Source of the DNA: Halichondria panicea
Taxonomy: Eukaryota; Porifera; Demospongiae; Suberitida; Halichondriidae
DNA: 64,000 bases
Assembly (NCBI RefSeq): GCF_963675165.1
Contig: NC_087377.1
Span: forward strand, 11,952,632-12,016,631
Reading direction: 5' to 3'
The first letter of the stretch is position 1. The number at the start of each line of letters is the position of its first letter. The notes beneath the pieces are model-generated. The model was given only the letters and a program-made list of their open reading frames with translations, made no database searches and was not told the DNA's origin. Shown here in pieces: positions 21,317 to 32,085 of this stretch. The position numbers and the translations under genes were made by a program.

Positions 21317-22900
21317 ATGACACTAATAGAGATAATAAAGCTCATTAGAGTTCTCCTGGTTTGTTTTCTGGCTGGCTTCAGCACTGGTAAGAGTGACTAT
21401 TCAATTATAGCCATTGCTGCATGTTTCGTAAAGCCCAATATTCAGTGAGTGTGGAGAGACCATGTCCAATGGAAACAGTCACTTTCACTTGCACTGTTCC
21501 TGGAGATTCTTTGAGATGGGAACTGTCAGATGTGGCTCGCATCACTGTCCGCTCCACCTCTGGTCTCAATGTAGCCAATGTTGTATCAGGTTACACTGTG
21601 ACACTGATTGCATTCAACGACACTACATTAACGTCTACTCTGTCAAGAACAACAGAGAATGAGATCACTGTGTCCTGTGTGGACCCAGTTCCTGTTCTAA
21701 CAACAATAGGATCTTCAACAATCCGATTGGCTGGTGAGTTATTGTAGTCCATTGTATTATTTTGTTTAAGGTTACATTAATATTAATTTTTATAGAACTA
21801 GCAGGACCACCGTCCATTATAAGACACTCGACTTCGAGCATCTCAGCTAAAAATGTTAGTGTATCTGTGCAGTGGGACCCTCCTACTGAGACTGGTGGTA
21901 GAGATGACCTCACCTACACAGTGACCGTCTCACCTCCGGCCCAGCTCTCTGCTACTGTCCTCACATCCACCTCTGTCACTGTGATTGCTCAATACAATGT
22001 GGACTACACTGTCAGTGTTGTGGCTACCAACTGTGCTGGGAACAGTACAACTGCTGAGTACAACTTTAGGATTGGTGAGTATTATTATTTTGACACAAAT
22101 TGTCTACTCCTTCTCAGGTAACTGTCCTGTGTTGACCAATCCCATAAATGGATCCTTTGGACCAGTCTCCAGCAGATTATCAGGATCCACGGTAATCATC
22201 CAGTGTGATGCTGGGTATGTGTCTGCTGTTACGATGGTGACATGTGAGAGTACACTAATGTGGAGTCCAGACCCTGAGGCTATTGAGTGTACATTACTAA
22301 CCACACCCACTCACACAACTCGTGAGTTAAGCTCTTGGTTGTAGGAAATAAATAAAACTGTTAATCATTATACAGCTCCTCCAATAAACTGCACAGCTTC
22401 ACTACCCTCACCAAGGAATGGCACTATCAGTGATCATTCAGTACCAGCTATTCCCGGTACACAAGTTACCCTCCAGTGTGACGATGAACTGTTCCCTGAG
22501 GGAATAACGACTGCTACCTGTCTAGCTACAGGAAAGTGGGACGAGGAGATCGTCTGCAGAGGCAAGTGTATTCATTACTTGAATACACTTGCCTGTAATA
22601 ATACTTCTCTTTACAGCTGCTCCCTGTAATTGTGCCAGCCTATCTGATGGGAGTCGATTTGATGTAGCTGTCTCCATCAGCGTTGTTGTCACGGCAGTTG
22701 CGTTCACAATCATTGGATTGTTGATGGGACTCTTGATCATGTATTTGCTCATGCGTAAGAAGGCAGTGTACTCCCCAGCAGCTAAAGGACAAACTAATGT
22801 AGGACCCACTGCACCAGCTGGTCCTGTTTATGAGGAGGTGTCACCCAAAGAGGAGATTGAACTGAACACTAACCAGGCGTATGGACCAGTAGGACTGTGA
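21317..22900 (+). CDS. Receptor gene 4, subfamily A (Ig-FN3-CCP x2-TM)
   Basis: Six exons: 21317-21386 (signal peptide MTLIEIIKLIRVLLVCFLAG), 21446-21733 (Ig-like), 21796-22074 (FN3), 22118-22321 (CCP1), 22376-22561 (CCP2) and 22617-22900 (stalk, TM, tail), giving 436 codons, all phase 1. CCP2 ends at a GC donor (GCAAGT at 22562), needed to keep the frame, and this donor lies in a perfect 14 bp stem (22561-22593). The stalk reads CASLSDGSRFD; the TM has GLLMG; the tail has RKKAVYSPAAK, YEEV and NQAYGPVGL. This looks like the most regular full-length A gene. It is preceded by the conserved ETS/forkhead-type block. Surface receptor role inferred. Confidence 0.88.
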
Positions 22901-24974
22901 AACTTCTGTTAATGTGCATGCTCATGCACAATTTACAACTGTAAACAGCAACATCTGTTCATTAAAAGCCACTACATCTTGTGTACTAGCTATTATTAAA
23001 CGAGTGGTGCAAGCTGCGCTGTGCTGATGCCTCTCGCCATGTTTTGCTTCGCTCAAAAAGTGGAGTGTTATATAGCACTCAAATACAAAGCAAAGTAATA
23101 CCTCTTTTATAATGAAAGAGGTATTAGTTTGCTTTGTATACTGTTATGTTGTTACTATGCCTCGGTGCGTATGCGCAAGCAAGGTATACGCGGTAGTGTG
23201 TGTGTATGTGTGTGTGTGTGTCTTGTGTGTAGACTGCTACAGCTGCTTAAGGATCAATTGAGTGCAGGTAAGAGTTTCTATAGGCTTCTGGTAACATTTT
23301 CTTGGATTCTGATTCGTGGTTTTGGTAATGCTTTGTTCTCGAATTATGCCTGGTTTTGCTTACGGGGAATGTCATTGCAGCCGTTTCAGAAGAGTGCGTA
23401 GCAAAACTTGTCCATGGAGTGTTGCTACTCTACTTAGTTAGCTCAAACGCTAGCTATTGGTAGCTGCAAGAGTGATAAGAGAGCTGCAAGGCTCTATACT
23501 GATGCAGCAGCCATTAATTATTTTAGACTTTGTACTTTTGACATTTTTTTAGCAACAATCATGATCCTACTCCCTGAGTCCCAGATGCAAAAATGTTCAT
23601 CATGATAATCATATCATGCATGTGTGTACGTATTAGCAATATTAGCTAGTAGCTTTATATTGACACAGCATCAGCACACGCGGTACTGTTGTAATTGTTG
23701 ACAATGAACTACACAGTCATTATAGAAGAGGAGCTTAAAGGAAACAGAAGTCTATCTGATGGCTTGGTGAACTAGAGCACTGAAGTGCTAACCCTCGGCT
23801 ATACTGACATGAATCTATACAAACCTGAAGCTTGTTGCACAATAAATGCAAAAGTATGTATGAGCATAAAAGCTGGCTAGTAAGCAGCAAGTAACAGGAG
23901 CAATAAATTTAAAGGCATGCTGAAACTTTTGAGAACTGCATTTTAGTGATGCATGAGACATGTACTGTGGACTAAAATCACATTAAGGTCAGCAAAGAAA
24001 CCTGGAGTCTTGTGGCTCCTGATATGTTTGGGAAGTTAATGGTACATTAAATGTGGTTATCATCAAGGACCCTGGTGCATGCCTAGCGCATGCGTATGAG
24101 GTACTCTAGGTAGTGCCGACTACTCGTGGCAGTAACAATTGTATAGGTAACGTACCTAGAGCCGTTCCGTCGTCCCCCTCCTCGACCCGCCCCTTAAAGG
24201 CCATGGGGGTGTGGGTTGTGATTGTTTGGGGCTGGGTTGTGTTTTTTTGTGTTTTTTTGTTTTGTGCTGTTTTTGGTTTTTGTTGTGGTTTTGTTGTTGT
24301 TATTCTCCAGTCCCCCTTCCCAGCGGAGGGGCACTGTGACAGGAGCAGCTTGGCCATCAGGTTATCGGTAAGACTCGCCCTTCGTGAGAGGACAGGAGTT
24401 TAACTAATCTTTCCCCACGGAGATCGCCAGCCCGAGTGTTGGGGTGCAGTCAGGGGGTGCGGTCAAGCGAGCTCCTGACCGCCAAACCTATGCCCTTGGG
24501 GTCTAGTTTGGTTCGGGGACGCAGAATGTTAACTGGAGCTAAAGAAGCAACAAACTACAATTCTAGCTTTCTACTTTAGGGACCCTGTTCCATTGCTCCT
24601 GATAAAGGATCACTTCAGCTGAAAATACGCATCTTCCACGTGTATATATTCATAATATATGTACACGTGCAAGTGTCTTTGTTAACATTCATAATCGATT
24701 AATGACATCTGTTAATCAATTTCATATATTTGGATGGAGTTTGGTCTCGCTCTATTCCGATTAGCGTATTAATTTTGCGTGCACCTCCCCATGCACTCTC
24801 TTTATGCAGTAAACGATAATTATTACCACCTCTTGAGACACTTCTCACACGTATAGATCATATAAACTATCTAACATGTAATGACACAATATATGATTTG
24901 ACATGGGTACATGCAGTCGTCCTAGGGATTGAGTTGTTGGCCTAAGTCATGTAGATATTATTCAAAGACTCACA
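22901..24974. other. Intergenic, repeats and a GC-rich island; no gene seen
   Basis: 22901-23060 is the 3' flank of receptor gene 4. A (TG)n tract lies at about 23197-23226. 23771-24050 and 24540-24650 are parts of a dispersed repeat also at 28.77-29.16 and 60.80-61.15 kb (gcactgaagtgc.aaccctcgg, ggatcacttcagctg). 24100-24520 is a GC-rich island unlike its surroundings. 24715-24775 matches the right part of the Tigger-like element at 37.9 kb. Confidence 0.5.
24100..24520. other. GC-rich island of foreign composition, probably transposon-derived
   Basis: This stretch contains C/G-rich segments (tcgtccccctcctcgacccg, agcggaggggcactgtgaca, cctgaccgccaaacctatgc) and a T/G-only run (about 24236-24300), in sharp contrast to the AT-rich flanks. 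It has no long frame and no terminal repeats that I can see. It resembles the untranslated region of a retroelement, but I cannot name the family. Confidence 0.35.
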
Positions 24975-27215
24975 TTGGATTGTGTTGTTTTATTCTCCCT
25001 CTGAGGATCATTCTTTCCAGCAGCTGACATAGTGAGGTGAGACTCCAGCATATTGCACCAGACATTTGTGTGTGCATGCATGTGTGTACATGTAAATAAC
25101 TGGAGTACATTATCAATGTTGAAATTGCAACAAAGTACACAAACAGAAAGTTTTTTGGAGCAAACTTGTATGATATTGTAAATAATGGCTTCTAGAGTCA
25201 TAATAACCCACCAGTCCATGAAATATGGGGAGTCCAAGAACAGCTCGAGGTATCTCTTGAACACTCTCTTACCCAGCAACTTGGTAAACACTGGAAAATG
25301 TGGACAGAGAGAGAGAGAAAGTATTAGAGCAACATCGAACACATGCACTCAAGATACCGTAGTCACAGTACAACACGAAATAATTATTTTGTAATGTTCT
25401 ATGGAATCCACTTTGAAAGTTTCTTACAGTGTCAGCTTTTGAGGACATTACTCTGTTTCAGTGAAGCACTAGTGTCTAATAAATGTCAACCCATACACTA
25501 TCACTAAAGCAACTGGAGAGCTACTTTAATATCATCACCCACACTTGGATTGGTCAGTGTGCATGAAAGATACAGGAAGTAGTCACGTTACTCTCCGCAT
25601 ACATCTGATGCACAGTATACCTACGTTCGATACTCTCTCTCTCTCTCTCTTGATTATGCTTTAATTGCCTCAATTTGCATCACACAACAAATTCACAAGT
25701 TGTACTCAACACTTGGACACTTGGATCCTTGTGTGTCACTAGTAACCACCACATTTATACCACATGCACATGTACGAAAGTATACACACATCTTTGTACA
25801 TGATCAGTACACCTAATCTACACAACATCAACATACCTTTATCCCATACCCCACTACACCCTCAATCATATAGCATACCGTATAGCGCGAAATTTTCGAG
25901 GGGCTTATAATTTTCGCGGATTTCGTGAGTTAGCCACGAACAATTTTCTTTTAATTAGAATTATCTACGCTATAACGTTGCAAACATTAAAGGCATGGCT
26001 TCCGGTAAGCAGTTCTTCCACGAACATTGTGCAACGAAATGCTTTTAGAGGCCATTCCATGAAATATAAGTGCCTCGAAAATTTCACACTACGTATATAC
26101 GGTTATAACATTGTGCTTGTTGTGTTTACCGTGTATAGAGTTGTTGTAAAGTTCCAATCTGGAGTTTTCCTACATGTCAAAAGTAAAGATTGTAACTTAA
26201 CTTTACAACTTAATTAAGTTAATAGATCTAATAATTATGGTATGCATGTGATGTGTAAAAGTTTATGGTGCAGTGGGGTATGGGATAAAGGTAGCATAGC
26301 TTGAATGTGTGGTAGATAAATAATATGGTGGTAATGTGGTGGTCATTCATAAAATCTATAATTATATACGATAGAAGAGGAAGAAGGATTGGAAACGGAA
26401 GCGATTCACGTGATGTTTTACATTGAAGTCTACAAAGTGGCTCTGGGACCATCTGTATATATGAATCACATGCCCCCTGGTATAATAGTATAGTGAAGAA
26501 AATAAGAGCGCTTCTTCATACTTGTCTATAGTACCTATAATATTTATCCCATACCCTACTACACCCTCAATCACATAGCATATTCACACACATCACACAC
26601 CCTCACCCTTCACTTTTCTCCCACGGCTCTCCTGGCTTGTGATAGTGTGAGTCCATACATCCTCGATCCCCTCATTTTGGGGTCAGTGAACCACACGAGT
26701 ACATCCGCTGGTTTGTGTGGGCCGGGTCGTCATGGATACGATACATGCACCACCCCAAATACAGCCGGTCCAGTATCAATACCAGAGGAGCTGAGGAAGG
26801 GGGAGGAAGAACAGTAGTAAACTAATTCATGTAAGTTGCTTCTTAAAACACAATATCTAAGTCAAACACAAATCTTTCAGACAGCTGTTCAGGTAGTAAC
26901 ACAGCTCAATGTTCAACATTATCAGTGGATGTAATCACTCTGTAATGGATGTAATGCCAGTAATCACTCCCTTTTTATTGCAATCAAACAGTGATAATTA
27001 TTCATCCATTACATGCACCCGTTGATTTGCATTACTCATTAGACTTCTTACTTGGCTATGGGTCAAGTGTTAGGTAAAGATCAATAGCGCAAAAAAAGTG
27101 TGGTGGCGGCACAGTGTGGCATTACATACCAAGTAAGGCAGAAATTAAAGCTGTACGCTCACACGCATGCACTTGATGATCCGCCAGCTCCAGCAACTCT
27201 TCATCCATTGGTCAA
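24975..27215 (-). pseudogene. Decayed exons of the minus-strand neighbour gene (copy D)
   Basis: Minus-strand islands in the same relative order as at 28.6-30.8 kb: the N-terminal exon (MDEELLELAD) at about 27175-27215, the HYHKPGELW-type exon at 26585-26815, the segment FTKLLGKRVFKRYLELFLDS at about 25215-25290, and a decayed DNALVQS-type exon at 24975-25060. Each carries substitutions or indels. An inverted-repeat element (25877-26103) lies between islands. The parent gene is not identified. Confidence 0.4.
25877..26103. mobile_element. ACCGTATAGCG MITE-like element
   Basis: The left end accgtatagcgcgaaatttt and right end aaaatttcac...cgtatatacggt are imperfect inverted copies. It is about 227 bp with no transposase. 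It is a relative of the element at 8948. Confidence 0.6.
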
Positions 27216-28619
27216 TATCACTTCAGTCAAGCAGCTGAGACAAAACAGACGGTAAAGACCCACTACACAATAAACATAGAGTGAGACAAGGGTACTAGTC
27301 TGATAAAGGGTCATGCAATCTATACAACCAATTTGATAGACATAAATGATCAAAATAATGATGACAGTAGAAAAAGACCAAGCTTGCAGAGTATAGTCTA
27401 CTGCTTTCAAGATCACCATCACTCCAGCTAGCCTCGATTTCAGGCAAGATATTTAGTTAACACTCTTTTATAATCAATTTATCAATTTCTAAGCATATGA
27501 AAAACAACATTGTTCACTTGAACTTAGCAATGGCAAAAACATATTCCACTCTATGCATGCACTGGTCTAGCTAACAAAGATCAATTAGCGTTACACAATA
27601 AAACACCTATACAACCAATAAATTTTTTATTAGTAGCACCCTACAAGGTAATAAATCGAGTGACAAATCTTAGAATTAGGCTGCTAATGACTATTACCAC
27701 AAGCGTAAAACCACACATGATAATTGAGTAATTTGTTAGAAAGGAGTACGAGCTACTCCCCACTAATGAAAATGCCTATAAGCATACAGCCAGAGGTTAG
27801 CTGATTATTAAAGCACTAAAGATAAACTAAGGCTATATGCAGGCCAATTTTCCTGTAATAGAACGGAAGGTCTAAGAGAATAGGCTTGCATAGATCAGAT
27901 CCAATGACCACTCTACTACTAAAGGCCATCCCAGTGTATATAAACCCTCTCCTTTTGCAAATAATGGTCGGAATGTGCTGAGGATCCTTGATGGTTTTAT
28001 GTGTTGACTGCAGTGGAACCTCCATAAAACGGACACCATGCATTGGGGACCAGCCTTTTGGCCGTTATAGAGAGGTGGTCTTCCTTGGGAGGTTTCGATT
28101 TCCAGCTATGTATTTTCTACGAGTCATTTCTTGCTGCAAATGAATCTTGGGGCTTTGCTAACTGCTTCTTTAGCTCATACAAGCTTTGAAAAGGCTGTAG
28201 AGACAAGCTACAGCCAGGTTTTCACGATTGTGCAAAAATAATGCTATCTCAGCAATAATTTTCTGCTAATTCTGGGTGTGGCTGTCCGTTCTGGGAGGTT
28301 ATTTTCCATTGCTAAAGCTAGTTGGGGACTAGCCTCCTTCTCAAGGCCTGGAATCGAGGCTAGTTGGGGACTAGAAAGCTGCTCGTTGTACTGATATTTC
28401 AAGTGAGGTGAAAAAGGTTGTAATGATTTGTTTGAAAACAATAATTATAAAAATAGCACATTCATTAATAATATCAATAAAGAAACGAGTACACATTGTT
28501 CAGTTACTGTTCTGTCAACCTATATACAGTGAAAAGGAAGTGCATCATTACATAAGAAAAATAAGCAATTGCAATGTACTTGTATAAGCTACACACATGT
28601 AGACAGTCTGCCATTACGC
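27216..28619. other. Intergenic, transposon remnants; no gene seen
   Basis: 28008-28306 has the ends of an inverted-repeat element (gtggaacctccataaaacgg ... ctgtccgttctgggaggtta). 28325-28363 and about 27427 carry ends of the TAGCCTCGATTCCAG family. The rest is AT-rich with only short unconvincing frames. Confidence 0.45.
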
Positions 28620-28767
28620 AAAGATTCACGTTGGATTGTGTTGTTACAGGGTGAGGTGAGACAGCTTGTCCATTCCAGCAGACTGCACCAGGGCATTGTC
28701 ACTGCTCTGTATAGGCACTCCTGCATGGTATAGGTGTGTGTATGTTAGGGGGAGGGGGGGAGACATG

Positions 28768-29400
28768 TAAACTAGAGCATTGAAGTGCAAACCCTCGGCT
28801 GGTAACATGATTATAAAGAAACCAGAAGAGTGGTATAATGCAGTGCATGTAGTAATGTATGTCTAGCAACTCTGGAGCAATAAAACAAACCAGACTGGCC
28901 GGAGGCATGCATGCTGAAACATTTAATAACAGAGTTTTAGTGGTACATAAGACATGCACTGTGGACTAGGTCCTAGTCTAGGATCACAGTAAAGAAGCCT
29001 GGAGTCTTAGAGAGTATGGCTGCTGGAGTAGGATCCCCATGCAGAGTCAGCTAACAGAGAATCAACAAACCAGTCACAACTCTAGCTTTCTATTGTAGTG
29101 ACCCTTTTCCACTGTTCCTGGTACAGGATCACTTCAGCTGTAAATACGTAGGGTATCTCGAATAAAGGCCGCGTGCAGTTAGCTAGCTGCAACGCGCAAG
29201 TTCAAGCTTCTCGCTTTTATTCTACAACAAAACTGTAACATCGAAAAATCTGCCACTATTAACTTGTGTGCGGAGGCTATCCATGCTGTAGACACAGTGC
29301 TATGGCATCTAGGTGAGTAGACTCATATATTACAGACAAACAGACAAAGAAACCAAAGTACTACTATACCTATGGCCGCCCACGCGCGCCTCGGGTAATA
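28768..29400. repeat. Dispersed repeat shared with 60.80-61.37 kb
   Basis: Shared landmarks in the same order: gcattgaagtgcaaaccctc, ttctattgtagtgacccttt, ggatcacttcagctgtaaat, aataaaggccgcgtg and cccacgcgcgcctcgggtaa. It is about 600 bp with no coding frame. Shorter pieces occur at 1581-1640, 23771-24050 and 24590-24650. Confidence 0.65.
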
Positions 29401-29436
29401 AGTGGAGTATGCAGATCTACAATGTACATTATCAAT

Positions 29437-29653
29437 ACCGTATAGCGGGTATATTTCGAGGGTATAAATTTTCGCGGATGTGCCTTTAGAAAGATTTTTG
29501 CGGATTTAATTTTCGTAGAATAGCGCCTTTTTTGCAGCATGCATGCATGCATGGAATATTAAATTCACGGTTATAAATGTTCGCGGTTCATGCCTAATCC
29601 GCAGCGAAAACCACGAACATTTTTATACCCTCGAAATATACCCTCTATACGGT
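29437..29653. mobile_element. ACCGTATAGCGGG MITE-like element, complete
   Basis: The left end accgtatagcgggtatattt and right end aaatataccctctatacggt are inverted copies, with inner pairs cgagggtata / tataccctcg. It is 217 bp and contains tandem tgca (gcatgcatgcatgcatgg). The copies at 3156 and 41778 share this interior. Confidence 0.75.
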
Positions 29654-31145
29654 TTGAAATAGTTGTAGGAAACAAGGACACAAAGTGTTTTGGAGCATAA
29701 TTATGGCTTCTACACATTCCTAACAACTTACCAGGATAGAGTTCAGGAATAGATCGACGTGTCTCTTGAACACTCTCTTACCCAGCAACTTGGCAAACAC
29801 TGGCAACTGTGGAGAGAGAGAGAGAGAAAGTGTTAGAGCAACATTGAACACATGCACTCAAGATACCGTATAGTCACAACACATAATACAACACAAATAC
29901 TGTACAAGCATTACATGTTCTGTGGAATGCACTTCTTACAGTGTCAACTTTTGAGGACATTAATCTGTTTTAGCGAAGAACTGGTGTCTAAGAAATTTCA
30001 ACCCATACACTATCACTAAAGAAACTGGAGAGCTACTTTCATATATCTTACTCATCTCACCAGTTTGAGCAGTGTCTCCAGGAGGTTGATGTGTTGAGGG
30101 TAGTGTCTGTGTTGTAGTGTCTCAGCACAGAGGGGGAGGAGGGAGGACACTCGGTCACCACACCCACTCACACCACTCAGCTCTCCAAGCACAATAATGA
30201 AACTGGAGAGGGGGGTACAAGATTAGTAAAACTGCCTCAATTTACATCACACAACACATTCACAACCCTTGGATCCACTAGTGACCAGTGACCACCACAT
30301 TTATACCACATGCACATGTACAAAGTACCTTATCAAACACATCTTTGTACATGATCAATACACCTAATCTACACAACATCAACATACCTTTATCCCATAC
30401 CCCACTACACCCTCAATCACATAGCATATCCACACACATCTCACACCCTCACCCCTCATTCTTCTCCCACAGCTCTCCCGGCTTGTGATAGTGTGAGTCC
30501 ATACATCCTCCCTTCCTCATTTTGGGGGCCAGTGAACCACACTGGTACATCTGCTGGTCTGGGTTGTCATGAATACGATGCACCACGCCAAATACAGCCG
30601 GTCCATGATCAATATCAGAGGAGCTGAGGAATGGGGAGGAAGAACAGTAATTGAATTGCTTCTAATCCCAAAACGTATACTGACTATAATTATACATACT
30701 CAAGATCACCAGCCTCAGGAGTTCCTTTGCCATGCAGTTGATCCTATCTTACATGGTCTGCCAGCTCCTCTAGGTTAATCAATTGGTCTTCCAGAGTAAT
30801 TAACTCTTCATCATCCATTAATAGTCAATCAAGCAAGCAAGCAGCTGCAATGAGACAAAACAGGTGGTAAAGATCCACTACACAATAAACATCAAGTGAG
30901 ACAGGGATTTAGCTCTGATAAAGGGTCATGCAATCTATAACCATTATTTGATGGACATAAATGATAAAGGTCATGCAATGTACATAATCATTACTGGTTG
31001 GCTGGTCTCTGGGAGGAACTCCCTCATAACCACAGAGGCTGACATACACAAAAAAATGATAGTGGGCTCATGTAAATTGTATCTAGAAAGTGAAAGCACT
31101 AAGAGAATGCAGTGATGTCATTGTAATGATGTAATAAAACGTCTC

Positions 31146-32085
31146 ATGCTTCACATGGAGACTAGGTATCACTGGTCAACTATGGACATGGTTCAAACAC
31201 TAATAGACAACACTTCATGGCAATTGGTAGAAGAGCTTCCTCCCCTCTACCAGTTGTATCTGGCGTTTCTCAAGGAAGCATCTTGGGGTCTATGCTTTTC
31301 TTGGTACTTAGTCTACCTTAAGGTGACATATTTTCGCGTGTATTAATTTCTGCTATTTCTGCGAATGAGAGTAAAATCGCAAAAATTAATACTCGCAAAT
31401 AATTGGCCGCCCTCTTGTTTAATGTATCCAGATCGACATTTCGTAAAATATTATACCGCAAAATGTACAAAACTGTAAAAACGCAAACAAATCTACCTGT
31501 GAAAATATGTCACCTTAAGGTATATCGTATATCAATGATCTACCAGAACAATTAACTTTGCAACTTGTTACCCTGTTTGCAGATAATGCCAAACTATTTA
31601 CCCCAATATTGTCTTGCAATGACCATACAATAATTATACTATTTTCGTTTATCTATGCATGGTCCGTCCAACGAAGGGCAAACAAGTTTATCCTAGGAGA
31701 CTACGCCAGAACTACAGACTATACAAAACTCGCCTCACTAAACTCAATAATTATGCTCCCACTATATCTATGGTTTGAGCTCCAAGACATCGTGTTCTTA
31801 GTAAAGTGTCTTAAATAACCGCCAGACAATGTACAGAGCTGAGTACACATCTATAGGTAAACTCTCAGCTGCTTCCACTGGTAAGAAGTTCAACCACAAA
31901 AGGAGCAGAACCACCAAGGCTATTGTTACAATCGTAGACTCGGCTCTATATATTGATCTAACATCGCCCCTAATACAGTGTATCAAAAGGAAACTACGAG
32001 CGTACTTATGGAACTACTTTGTGGTAACACTTGACCCTAGCTGGTGAAACTTGCTCATACCATTTAGTATGCCCCTGTGGAATAA
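31146..32085 (+). pseudogene. Non-LTR (CR1/Jockey-like) reverse transcriptase fragment, disrupted
   Basis: Reverse transcriptase motifs in order: VSGVSQGSILGSMLFLVLSL (about 31253-31315), then after an inserted element YINDLPEQLTLQLVTLFADN and AKLF (about 31521-31600; the catalytic FADD is FADN here), then WSVQRRANKFILGDYA (about 31660-31710) and LYLWFELQDIVFLVKCLK (about 31765-31815), all typical of the C-terminal half of LINE ORF2. Stops and frame changes follow (LSAASTGKKFNHKRS). The enclosed inverted-repeat element splits the motif run. This is dead, with no 5' part in the window. Confidence 0.75.
31317..31521. mobile_element. CCTTAAGGTGACATA MITE-like element inside the RT relic
   Basis: The left end ccttaaggtgacatattttc and right end gaaaatatgtcaccttaagg are perfect inverted copies. 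It is about 205 bp with no coding frame. It interrupts the LVLSL / YINDLPE junction of the retrotransposon relic, so it is younger than that insertion. Confidence 0.85.

Larger units (their letters stand above)
28620..30815 (-). pseudogene. Most complete relic of the minus-strand neighbour gene (copy E)
   Basis: Five islands in order along the minus strand: about 30705-30815 (MDDEELITLEDQLINLEELA, heptad-like leucines); 30440-30645 (polypyrimidine acceptor, then GPAVFGVVHRIHDN, then HYHKPGELWEKNEG); 30058-30185 (SGCGDRVSSLLPLCAETLQ to LLETLLKL, GTGAG donor); 29733-29815 (CAG acceptor, LPVFAKLLGKRVFKRHVDLF, then LNSIL, GTAAG donor); and 28620-28705 (decayed DNALVQSAGV exon). Leucine-rich helical spacing suggests HEAT/ARM-type repeats. 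I do not recognise the protein. Missing joins and damaged end exons argue against function, although the three central exons are open. Confidence 0.45.
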
